From Priapulus caudatus (taxonomy: Eukaryota > Priapulida > Priapulimorpha > Priapulimorphida > Priapulidae): a stretch of DNA of 41,513 nt. The translations under genes and the position numbers were made by a program. Positions 34,501 to 41,104 of this stretch are shown here, one piece after another; position 1 is the first letter of the stretch; each line of letters opens with the position of its first letter. Under the pieces are notes generated by a model. That model was not told the origin of the DNA. It ran no database searches and saw only the letters and a program-made list of their open reading frames with translations. Where the stretch lies: NCBI RefSeq assembly GCF_000485595.1, contig NW_014577529.1:190068-231580 (forward strand), given 5' to 3'.

Positions 34501-35467
34501 GGTATATGCATGTTTAGGGTTAGGGTTAGGGTACACTAGCTTCTGTAGTACAAGTCTAGCTAGCTAGCTGGTACACTTTGTGTGTACATATGTAACATAT
34601 ATATGTAGTACCTGATACGACAACGACCCCTTCAGCCATGCATACTAGTCTAAACAACCTAAAACTGCCTCGGATATATAGGGGTATATATATATGTAGT
34701 ACCTGATACGACAACGACCCTTCGTGCGTCAGTAATCATACTCACGCTCATAGGGTCTATGTCCCCCAGGGTACTGCCGGAACGTACACTGGTCACTATT
34801 TGATATGTTTAGGGTTAAGGGTTAGGGTTAATTTTTACGATTAGGTTTAGGTTCGCGTTAGGGAATAGGCGTAGGCGACTCCCTTAGACTCGTTTTAGTG
34901 GAGTAGCGCGAGGTACGCATCCCGCATATTGATATGAGTACCAGGTACGTGTTCCTGGCAGGTAAACCCGGGAGACATATAGGGACCCTCTCAGCCATAC
35001 TCACAGGCCACTGAAACGTCTCAATAAATAAAAATAATGGTAAATAAACACGAAATGTATTTACTACCAAGCTAATGTTTCTCTACTCTATTTCGCCTAT
35101 AAGCACGTACATTTCGTGTTTATTTACCTTCTTTGTTTTTATTTTTTTTATTGAGACGTTCCAATTGTGCCTGTGATCCTACTCATAGTCATATATAATT
35201 AAACCGACCAGGATCTCCGAGTGTTACACGTCGTAGCCAACGTAGTGTTAAGCGAGAAGGGAACTTGTGGCTAATATATAATCAGGAGTCATTATTAACT
35301 CCTGATATAGTCCTACTTAGTTTTATACCACCAAATGCCAAGCGAATTTCTTCTGGTCCACCGTCTTGCCTCGCCAGTTCATAGGTATACTGCGTCGGCG
35401 AGCAGACAGCACACACCATTGTCGTAATTAACAGTATAGATATTGTATGAGAGTACAAGTAAGACAT
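23288..35467 (-). CDS. ACP7: Purple acid phosphatase, ACP7 type (12-exon spliced gene)
   Basis: Spliced model, joined on the minus strand: 35467-35329, 30275-30072, 29640-29458, 27747-27722, 27500-27403, 26998-26936, 26653-26539, 25888-25775, 24955-24830, 24060-23989, 23567-23433, 23338-23288. It gives 1326 nt and 441 residues, near the usual ACP7 length of about 440. All eleven introns are GT-AG and every phase matches. Residues 1 to about 22 look like a signal peptide. About 40-130 is the fibronectin-like N-terminal domain, about 140-345 the metallophosphatase core, and about 365-425 the C-terminal domain. The two-metal ligands are present: D148 (FGDMG), D177 and Y180 (GDFAY), N212 (GNHD), H295 (MGHRP), H342 and H344 (AHEH). 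N-glycosylation sequons lie at N61, N78, N218, N359 and N412. The family hydrolyses phosphomonoesters at acid pH and is secreted or lysosomal; the natural substrate is unknown. The family call is secure, the last exon less so. Confidence 0.94.
23433..23567 (-). CDS. ACP7: ACP7 coding exon 11
   Basis: Encodes residues 381-425, completing the TGASGC motif and running through EKHDKFGPAAVWTAF, RDYSYTRMTVHNRTH and LYSVDQ: the C-terminal metallophosphatase-associated domain. The acceptor is ccgcag and the donor gtaata. N412 (NRT) is a sequon. Confidence 0.95.
23989..24060 (-). CDS. ACP7: ACP7 coding exon 10
   Basis: Encodes residues 357-380: VFNGSLSQPYTNPGAPVHLV, then TGAS. It matches the VFNGS...PYTNP.GPVHIITGSAG segment of ACP7. 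The acceptor is ttcag and the donor gtaagc, both phase 0. N359 (NGS) is a sequon. Confidence 0.95.
24830..24955 (-). CDS. ACP7: ACP7 coding exon 9
   Basis: Encodes residues 315-356. It contains YGLEDLFFRHGVDLELWAHE, then HIYERSWPLYNRQ. H342 and H344 of AHEH are the last metal ligands. The acceptor is tttcag and the donor gtgata. The gap between DDCT and YGLEDLF has the same length as in the vertebrate protein, supporting the exon 8-9 junction. Confidence 0.96.
25775..25888 (-). CDS. ACP7: ACP7 coding exon 8
   Basis: Encodes residues 277-314: EANRPENRAKRPWIVTMGHR, then PMYCTNTDEDDC. H295 in MGHRP is a metal ligand, and the MYC-DDC cysteine pattern is typical of ACP7. The acceptor is tcatag and the donor gtgaga; both ends are phase 0. 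Confidence 0.95.
26539..26653 (-). CDS. ACP7: ACP7 coding exon 7
   Basis: Encodes the end of S238 through K276: WNLGPIHFISISTEFYYF, then an aromatic-rich segment and QYQWLERDLK. This is the conserved PAP strand-helix segment before the substrate-pocket histidine. The donor gtcggt is weak but gives the right phase. Confidence 0.94.
26936..26998 (-). CDS. ACP7: ACP7 coding exon 6 (63 nt)
   Basis: Encodes the end of Y217, then NFTHVRNRFTMPNTNDNMMY and two bases of S238. This matches the YNFSxYxxRFxMP segment that follows GNHE in ACP7 proteins. The acceptor is tttccag and the donor gtacaa; phases fit exons 5 and 7. N218 (NFT) is a sequon. This short exon was found by searching for the missing motif. 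Confidence 0.92.
27403..27500 (-). CDS. ACP7: ACP7 coding exon 5
   Basis: Encodes residues 185-216 and two bases of Y217: DNGRVGDEFLRQMEQ, then AAYVPYMITPGNHD. N212 of GNHD is a metal ligand. The acceptor is ttcacag and the donor gtgagt. Read straight on, the frame meets a stop at the splice site, so splicing is required. Confidence 0.94.
27722..27747 (-). CDS. ACP7: ACP7 coding exon 4 (26-nt microexon)
   Basis: This 26-nt exon encodes the end of G176 and then DFAYNMDD. It holds two metal ligands, D177 and Y180, so the enzyme cannot work without it. It is bounded by a ctgcag acceptor and a consensus gtaagt donor and restores phase exactly between exons 3 and 5. Far too short for ORF scanning, it was found by looking for the GDFAY motif. 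Confidence 0.93.
28079..28439. mobile_element. Non-autonomous hAT-like element in ACP7 intron 3
   Basis: The left end CAGGGTGCGAAATTAACGG and the inverted right end CAGGGGAGAAGTAACTTG are imperfect TIRs with the CAGGG start usual in hAT elements. The flanking octamers are tatatata (28071-28078) and tgtatata (28440-28447), a likely 8-bp target duplication with one change. Length 361 bp, no coding capacity. Insertion was into a TA repeat. Confidence 0.7.
28440..28500. repeat. (TA)n
   Basis: TA dinucleotide repeat on the right side of the hAT-like element; probably its target. Confidence 0.9.
28763..29096 (+). mobile_element. Telomere-core MITE, copy B (ACP7 intron 3)
   Basis: The TIR begins gctgatagggtc and passes through tgccggaacgtaccctgg; the right end carries the inverse (ccagggtacgttccggca, then accctat). 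The interior has the conserved block gagtctagggagtcac and the best CCCTAA array of the family, four units at 28965-28989. Length about 330 bp. It is the most intact copy, and no coding frame is present. Confidence 0.87.
29458..29640 (-). CDS. ACP7: ACP7 coding exon 3
   Basis: Encodes residues 115-175 and one base of 176. It opens YYRCGGPEAWSRVFHFRT, a PAP hallmark, and carries the first metal motif FGDMG (D148). It ends CHIG, the strand leading to the GDFAY motif split into the next exon. The acceptor is tttctag and the donor gtaaat. Confidence 0.95.
30072..30275 (-). CDS. ACP7: ACP7 coding exon 2
   Basis: Encodes residues 47-114 and one base of 115: the fibronectin-like N-terminal domain. 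Recognisable motifs are DPPTQVMVTWTT, VDGG, the YIHR motif and LKPDSTY. The acceptor is ttttag at 30276 and the donor is gtatat at 30071. Sequons occur at N61 and N78. Confidence 0.93.
30785..32345. mobile_element. Foldback element with tandem-repeat arms (ACP7 intron 1)
   Basis: The left arm (30785-31082) is about 14 degenerate units of accccCGGACAATT type. The right arm (31926-32345) is the inverse, ggGGTAATTGTCCgg. The outer ends are aggacaaatttacc and ggtatttgtcct. The 840-bp centre is purine-rich (31083-31275), then CCT-rich (31280-31780). The long Pro/Ser and Arg/Glu frames there are low-complexity and show no transposase motif. Tandemly repeated inverted arms are the hallmark of foldback-type DNA elements. 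The superfamily is not identified. Confidence 0.8.
33206..33424. mobile_element. Small inverted-repeat element (ACP7 intron 1)
   Basis: GTCCCAAGT at 33211-33219 is inverted as ACTTGGGAC at 33410-33418, with further imperfect matching outside (cagag/gtctg). The right subterminal part has the palindrome accgggagtctcccggt (33382-33398). Looks like a MITE of about 220 bp; family unknown. Confidence 0.55.
33430..33590 (+). repeat. Telomere-core repeat, second family, left copy
   Basis: Contains acaaagtgtacc, acttgtactacagaag, CCCTAA repeats at 33490-33508, and tcatataaaaatataaacat. The same series occurs in inverse order at 34436-34620, on the far side of the hAT-like element. Confidence 0.8.
33591..34425. 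mobile_element. Non-autonomous hAT-like element in ACP7 intron 1
   Basis: Perfect 14-bp TIRs: CAGGGTTCTCCAAG at 33591-33604 and CTTGGAGAACCCTG at 34412-34425. Both ends carry subterminal hairpins: atagcctggc/gccaggctat (left) and tagcac/gtgcta (right). The CAGGG start is typical of hAT. Flanking octamers (tactacct, tacacata) do not match, so the insertion may have been rearranged. Length 835 bp, no transposase. A further CCCTAA patch lies inside at 33804-33822. Confidence 0.82.
34436..34742 (-). repeat. Telomere-core repeat, second family, right copy
   Basis: Inverse of the 33430-33590 repeat, with TTAGGG units at 34513-34532. The outer part contains tagtacctgatacgacaacg twice (near 34608 and 34701), each followed by a cccttc motif. 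A matching inverse piece lies at 33158-33200. Confidence 0.8.
34746..35000 (-). mobile_element. Telomere-core MITE, copy C (ACP7 intron 1)
   Basis: Same family as 4807 and 28763 but in opposite orientation. It starts gctcatagggtctatg, then actgccggaacgtac; it carries TTAGGG repeats at 34808-34833, the conserved block (ggcgactcccttagactcg) and the inverse end atagggaccctctcagcc. It abuts the second-family repeat directly. Confidence 0.82.
35001..35176. repeat. Foldback structure, about 65-bp arms
   Basis: The left arm (35001-35060: tcacagg...acgtctcaataaa...taaataaacacgaaatgta) is repeated inverted at about 35107-35176 (tacatttcgtgtttattta...ttgagacgt...cctgtga). The spacer is about 47 bases. 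Lies in ACP7 intron 1 beside MITE copy C. Confidence 0.82.
35281..35306. repeat. Hairpin ATCAGGAGT/ACTCCTGAT
   Basis: A 9-bp perfect stem with an 8-nt loop, 22 bases inside intron 1 from the exon 1 donor. Its right half (gtcattattaactcctgat) differs by one base from the right half of the hairpin at 22588-22630. Confidence 0.75.
35329..35467 (-). CDS. ACP7: ACP7 coding exon 1 (signal peptide)
   Basis: Encodes residues 1-46 plus the first base of codon 47. The chosen start is MSYLYSH, because it places a hydrophobic run (ISILLITTMVCAV) right behind a short N-terminus, as in a signal peptide. The frame stays open upstream to an earlier ATG near 35605, but that extension is polar and would bury the signal. 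The exon ends EEIRLAFG and splices at a gtataa donor to give LAFGADPPTQVMVTW, the expected start of the N-terminal PAP domain. A second possible donor lies a few bases on, but only this one keeps phase. Confidence 0.82.
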
Positions 35468-35785
35468 GGTGAGAGTGACTTGACATGTGTCAGGAGCAAT
35501 CAATGTTACATGATACACCTTCGTGTCCTGTGTCTGCGTCTCGAACGATTTGCTTCTATTCAGTTGCCACTCGATAGCATAGTACGGTGAGGTAGGTGAG
35601 AGCATATCGGTTTTTGTGACGCATTAGATACGTAAGCCGTGCAATTGGTTAGAAGATCTTATTTGGGTGTGACGCTAACGCTGTGTGCCTGACCCCGCAG
35701 TTGGCGCGTGCGCAGACGTAAGCTCCAATATCTTTCTGTGATATTTTTATTTGGCGCACTGATGGCAACACGGCATTTTAGATGC
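35468..35785. promoter_or_regulatory. ACP7: Region upstream of ACP7 start codon
   Basis: Contains the 5' UTR and probably the promoter of the minus-strand gene. No clear TATA box or initiator is visible. The first 138 bases are open in frame with exon 1 but look non-coding. Confidence 0.4.
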
Positions 35786-35960
35786 GATATGATATGACTA
35801 CTAGCACGTGTTAAATTAATTTTTTTTGTTTTTTTTTTTGAGGCGTTAGGGTTAGTTGAGGTCTAGGCTTTAGGGTTTAGTGGTAGGTTAGGGTTCTAGT
35901 GTTAGGGGTTTTTTTAAGGTGCCTAGCGTAGTCATACCTAATGCCTAGTATCATATCATT
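35786..35960. mobile_element. Inverted-repeat element with TTAGGG core upstream of ACP7
   Basis: The left end gatatgatatgactactagc resembles the inverse of the right end (gtagtcatacc...ctagtatcatatcatt). Degenerate TTAGGG/TTTAGGG units fill 35845-35910. A third structure with this core; about 175 bp. Confidence 0.55.
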
Positions 35961-36650
35961 ATTTGCGCATCAACGTGGCCGGTCGGCCTCACAGTCACAG
36001 TGCGCGCACAGTTGGCGCCACATAGCACATAGCGCGTGATAGCATTCAGGCAGGTCTCTCAGGTTTCTCGCAGGTTTTCGCGTGTGTTGGGGTGTTTTAT
36101 TGTAGATGGGGCGAAACCAGGCGTCCCCGGCGTACAGGAGCACGCGAAACGGGGGGGGTCTGGGGGCTCTACCCCAGAATTTTTTGAAAATTAGACCCCC
36201 TCAGATGCGTTTTCTGGCGCGAGCAGGAGGGGGTCCGGACCCCCTCGTACACACCCCGTGCGGAACTGTACGACTCTGATACCTGTGTGCGCTTGCCACT
36301 GCGGGTGGGGTCCCAACAGGGTAGATTCATGATTCATCAAGCTGGTACGCAAAATATTTTCGTAAAATTCTTGTGTAAGCAATCGACGTTAGTGCGATCA
36401 TACAACACAGCTTATTTAGTACAATTTCGTACGGATTTCGCGCTAGACGCAAGCGAGGCCGTTTTATGTCATTCATCAAGCTAAAAATTGGTATCATTAA
36501 CCTTTGCATCAACTGGTTTGTACACGGCTGACGATGGTGCCGTAAACCACTCGAAATTTCCGCCGGGGTTTTCCACATACCGCCAGCATGCATTATTTTT
36601 TACTACAGAAAACATTAAAATAAAATTAACTAACTCAACTATTAAAAAAA
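35961..36650. other. Repeat-like non-coding stretch
   Basis: Includes a G/C-run segment at 36150-36245 with the palindrome ctggggGCTCTAccccag and a gtccggaccccct motif, like interspersed-repeat fragments of invertebrates. No gene. Confidence 0.45.
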
Positions 36651-36724
36651 ATGAAAAAATGTCATAGCTGGCATTGTTTTCTTAATAAGCGAGCGTTTAA
36701 CGTAGTACTCCCGCCACTGGCACT

Positions 36725-36885
36725 TGTACGTGCACAACAAGCACGGCACGTGGTACGACACACGCACGCACGCACCCGTACGTACGACGTACGTACACAC
36801 GCACTCACTGTACGTGACACACAGCCCGCACGCCACGGTACGTGCACAGCAAACACGCACGCGCAACGCGTACGTGTTCGCCTGC
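36725..36885. repeat. CGTA/CACG-rich alternating region
   Basis: cgcacgcacgcac, cgtacgtacgacgtacgtac and similar alternating motifs; self-complementary. Confidence 0.85.
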
Positions 36886-37750
36886 TTTCATCGAGTGTGG
36901 AACCACAATCCATACAAACGAAAATGAGGACCAAACTATCACATCCCCCAGCACTCACTGTAAGAGCAGCTAGTTAGCTGATTACCATACAGGAGAGGCG
37001 TCAGTTTGGTTCCTAGATGGAGTGTGTCCACAGTATGCATTGGTTTATGCCGAGGCCACGCCCCATCAACAGCCAGCAGCTACAATGCGTACGTATTAGA
37101 TTACACCGGACTTTATGCAAAACAGTTTGCGTACGCAGCTGCTACGCTCGTCGTTGAGAATCGCACCTACGAGCTTTACCGTACTACTTCGTAGCAAACT
37201 CTGTGTATGCAATACACTTGCGCCAACGTTGTGATGAAGTCCGGCCCCAGGGCCCGTCTTAGTGCCCCTGGCAGGGTCCGGGGAAGCTCTCAGAGCTTTG
37301 GCATAAGTCAAAGCCCTCAAATTGCTGAACAAAAAAATTGTCAGGAACCAAGAGCCAGCATATATCAAGGAGATGAAAACCGCCGTGGGGGGACTCACCC
37401 CACATTATGGTAGGCATCTCAGATGGTATGTATCCACTGCAAGTTAAAAATGGGGGGGCGGCTCTGGAACTAAAACTCAGCCATGAAAATGGTGGTCTCT
37501 GGAACTAATGTTTGTTGAATGTGTATGCCTGGCAACCGGCTATGCTTCGTGAAAATGGGTCTCCGGAACTAGCTTAGGATGTTCGTTGAAATTCAATGCT
37601 CATGGAAAACTGCGACACGTTTACAAAAAGAGCGGGTCTACCGGAGACTGTCGAGGGCGAACAGTGATTTGCTTTAAAATCTAGCTGCTAGCACTTGAAC
37701 CCAATAATAGTTGTATTATGTATGAGGAGAGAAAAACATGACCCGGAGAG
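36886..37750. other. Non-coding stretch with a 3-copy degenerate repeat
   Basis: The motif ggtctcTGGAACTA occurs in three variants near 37453, 37490 and 37557, twice preceded by tgaaaatgg. A palindrome agctctcagagct lies near 37286. No gene. Confidence 0.5.
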
Positions 37751-37754
37751 AGAT

Positions 37755-37890
37755 GAACGCACGCACACGCACACACACACACACACACACACACCACACA
37801 ACACACACACACACACACACACAACACACACACACACACACACGACACACACACAACACGCGCACGGCGCGCGCGCGCGTACGCAACACA
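37755..37890. repeat. (CA)n array
   Basis: Several CA runs with short interruptions, ending in gcgcgcgcgcg near 37870. Confidence 0.95.
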
Positions 37891-38085
37891 CAGCTAACTA
37901 AAACTAGACAGAGGGCACTCACGGAGAGAAGCATACCTTGCCGCACGACATACGCCATACGGACTCACGAACACACGAAAACCCACGGATACTGCGCCAG
38001 CGTCCAATGTATGCGCGCTCCGCCAGTCAGCACAGCCGTCCGGATGGCGGCTCGCTCGGCTGACGCGCTAATATCGATCGTCGTC

Positions 38086-38158
38086 ACACACACACACACA
38101 CACACACCACACTACACACACACAAACACCCACACAACACACACACACACACACACAG
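38086..38158. repeat. (CA)n array
   Basis: Second CA array 200 bases beyond the first, same strand sense. Confidence 0.95.
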
Positions 38159-39880
38159 GCGCCGCGCACGACGCTAACGTGTACACGGAAACGCCACAGA
38201 CCGATCACCATAACCTCCCCTCCACTCGTGGGCGGAGTGTAAAAAAATTAAGATAGCATGTAAGAGTATATTAGGAGCGCTCAGGTCTGAACAGTTCGTG
38301 AATTATAATTTATAAGTATGTTGCACCGCTCAAGGTGCTTGCCTTTCCGCGGGGCGAAGACCAAGCATCATCGACAAATTATGTCCCAACTGGACTCCCA
38401 AGGAAATAACACCGTGTCACAGTCGATTATCCCAAATTAAGCACGCTTTTATATGGCGATTGAATTTCGACACTTAATTTTTCGATTTTTCGATCGAAGC
38501 TGGTCCAGCTTTGCCTAGCACCATTCGACATCCCTATTAGGCCAAATCTTCTTGTTTCTTTCCTTTTGCCATGTGGGGGGTACCCCCTTCATCTTCAGAC
38601 TTTGCATTTATTTTTCTTTTTCTTGTTCCTTTTCTTTTTTGCTTCTCTTTTTCTTTTTCTTCTTTCCTTTTTCTTTCAAATGATAGGGGGCCGACCGCCG
38701 CCCTTCCCCCCTGCCCCGCGCTTGTGCGCCGCCCCTGTATGTGTTCAGACCTCCTCGTACTAATGTAATGATCCATTAATAAGCATGATTCAGCGCAGGT
38801 CGACGTTGTTGATTAATGTTCTCAGGTTGTTCGAACTTGCAGCCATGATGATGTACAGAGTCCAGGTTTCACTGCATACATCAAAGTGGCATACAGACAC
38901 GTAGGTTGTAACTTTTGCACTTTAGTGATTATTGTAAGGTCACGTGTAGTGAACACTCTTTGACGTAGTCGACCAAATGCACATGATGTTGCTTAATTTG
39001 GATACAAGCTACAAGTTCCTCCTTCATCAAACAATGTATAACACATTATCACTGTATTTTGACTTGTTTGATCTGACAAAACGACAATTTTTCTTACCCT
39101 ACCGAGTCAACAACAACAACAAAAATTCTGTAAAAGAAAAAGAATAAAAAGGTGGCCTAAGGTAGGTAGGTAGCAGCAAGGTAGCCGAAAATACTAAAAC
39201 CATCGCTAGAATATGTTAGAAAGGCATTATCAATATCCTTATCTACAGGATTTCCCTGCACATTCTAAAGAGAAAATCAGTGCCTTGTGAAATGCAAGAG
39301 AGAGACCCCAAGATACAAGATAGCAAGGTGTGTCTTGGGTGTATGGTGTATGCAGGTATCAAGGATCTACGGCTCCTTGAGTAATATAACTTTCTTCCAA
39401 AAGATGTCACCTCTGTCCTTCGCCTTCTGATAGACTGGTACGCGGTCTCACCTCTCGGCTTAGTTTACTCGATGGATCCCATACCCCATGGAACTCCCAT
39501 CGAGGACCGGGTACCAGTCTAGCCTGCTGACAGCTGGCAGGAATCGTAGCCGGAAACTCGGCGACTGCAAGCGCGAATGAATGGAAAGTTTGGATTCTGG
39601 TGGACTGATTCTGGTGTGACACATCATCTGTCAGCTGTATAGTGACAGCGTAAGTGCACAGTTTAACAACACAAGTGTAGTTTGTGCTATTCGTACTAAT
39701 GTATTTTTTAGAATAATTAAGCCTACCAAACGACGAGCAGTTAATTGTTGTCGCATGTGAGGCTAGCCGAGTTGAACGCAAAAGGTTGAAAGCTTGTTTC
39801 AAATTCGTAGCTCACATATTTCAGACATACGTCACAGTTTGAAGTTTCGACTGTACAAAGATATTAATTTAATTTAGCTT
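38159..39880. other. Non-coding stretch with poly-pyrimidine segment
   Basis: A T/C-rich tract lies at about 38605-38678, flanked by G and C runs. A 131-codon minus frame at 39407-39802 has no recognisable domain and no clear splice partners. Confidence 0.45.
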
Positions 39881-39889
39881 TATAATAGG

Positions 39890-40057
39890 TGCTTAGGGTT
39901 TATTTTTTAGACGTTAGGTATGGTTAGGATTAAGGTATAGGCGTAGGGTTAGGGTACTTCGTCAGTCTATTACGCCCGCTTACATTTGACTGCCGCCACG
40001 CGGTCAGTCATCATCTCAAGTAAGCGGGTATAGTACTAAGAGCTAGGGTTAGGGTTC
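39890..40057. repeat. TTAGGG-flanked hairpin
   Basis: Degenerate TTAGGG units at 39893-39955 and 40044-40057 flank an inverted repeat: cccgcttac (39975-39983) with gtaagcggg (40020-40028). Nested inside, tgactg-ccgc pairs with gcgg-t-cagtca (39987-40010). Confidence 0.75.
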
Positions 40058-41100
40058 ACAATGCACCTTAACAGGAGTTTGAGTCCGCTCAAGATGGACG
40101 TGACGTCACTCACTCCTGCTCGCCATGAACGAGCGCTCAGAACAGCAAGCGCTTCTCAGACCCTCTCTTTGGCGGCCGAGTTTAATACCCCACAATTGTT
40201 TTTCTTACAAATCTTTACCACTACCAGTGAAAGTTTATTGCATCCGATCAATCATCAGTGATCTCACTTATCATTACTATAAGCATACTGCCAGTGTTAA
40301 GAAAGATAATTAAACCTGTCGGACCTGGTAAGAAGAAGCTCGAGATATCACTGGCTAATTTTTATGGTATTCCTTAAAACCCGCTTCACCTGGGGGCCGA
40401 TAGTACTGAGTTAGTAGTACATCCTGCACTGTGGTTGTTTAAAGCTGTGTGTGGAGGTTGGTGGTACGTGGCTTCAACCGATGATAGCAGCTATGAGATG
40501 ATGTCCCAGATTGAACTTATGCTCACAACGCTGTATGATGCGGTTTCCCAAATAACGGTAGCATGATAGTTGTGATGTCTGTTCTCTGGCCGTCAGAAGC
40601 CTGATTGGCCCTCCTCTTCGTGCTACATTCACCATTCTAAACTATATCCTTTAATTCCATAAATTATCGATGTCGAGTGAAATTGGCACTTCCCTCTCCT
40701 TGAATGAAAGCGTTCGTTATTTGCCCTCGACGTCACCTTTGAGCGGACACTTACTTTCGACACGTTGCCATTCTTCAAAGGATCCCTTGAATTATAAGAG
40801 ATCAGCCCATTCCATGGTAAACGTACCCTGTACACCAAAGTTGAAACTTGAAGGAGAGCGCTAGTGAATCATATGTTGAACTCTTCACTTTTTCTTTTAC
40901 TTTAAGAGAAATAATGAAATGGTCTTAGAACTCCATAAAACTTTTCATCTTCAAATAGTCCCCTTTACTGTACACTAGAGCAATTACCACGTGCTTCTTG
41001 AACTATGTTGGTAATCTGATGTACCCACAAAGGGGCGGGCTTATATCAAACGTCCTCTCATTAGTCAATCACGCAAAGTAGGATGCGGGTGGGTGGGGGT
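40058..41100. other. Non-coding stretch
   Basis: Contains a palindromic CRE (TGACGTCA, 40101-40108). No gene supported. Confidence 0.45.
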
Positions 41101-41104
41101 ATTG

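Noticed and set aside
35468-35605. Upstream in-frame ATG of ACP7 exon 1
   Set aside because: It would put about 46 polar residues before the signal peptide; the ATG at 35467 gives a normal secreted protein.
39407-39802. 131-codon minus-strand frame as a gene
   Set aside because: Frames of this length arise by chance in 41 kb; no domain motif and no convincing splice partners.
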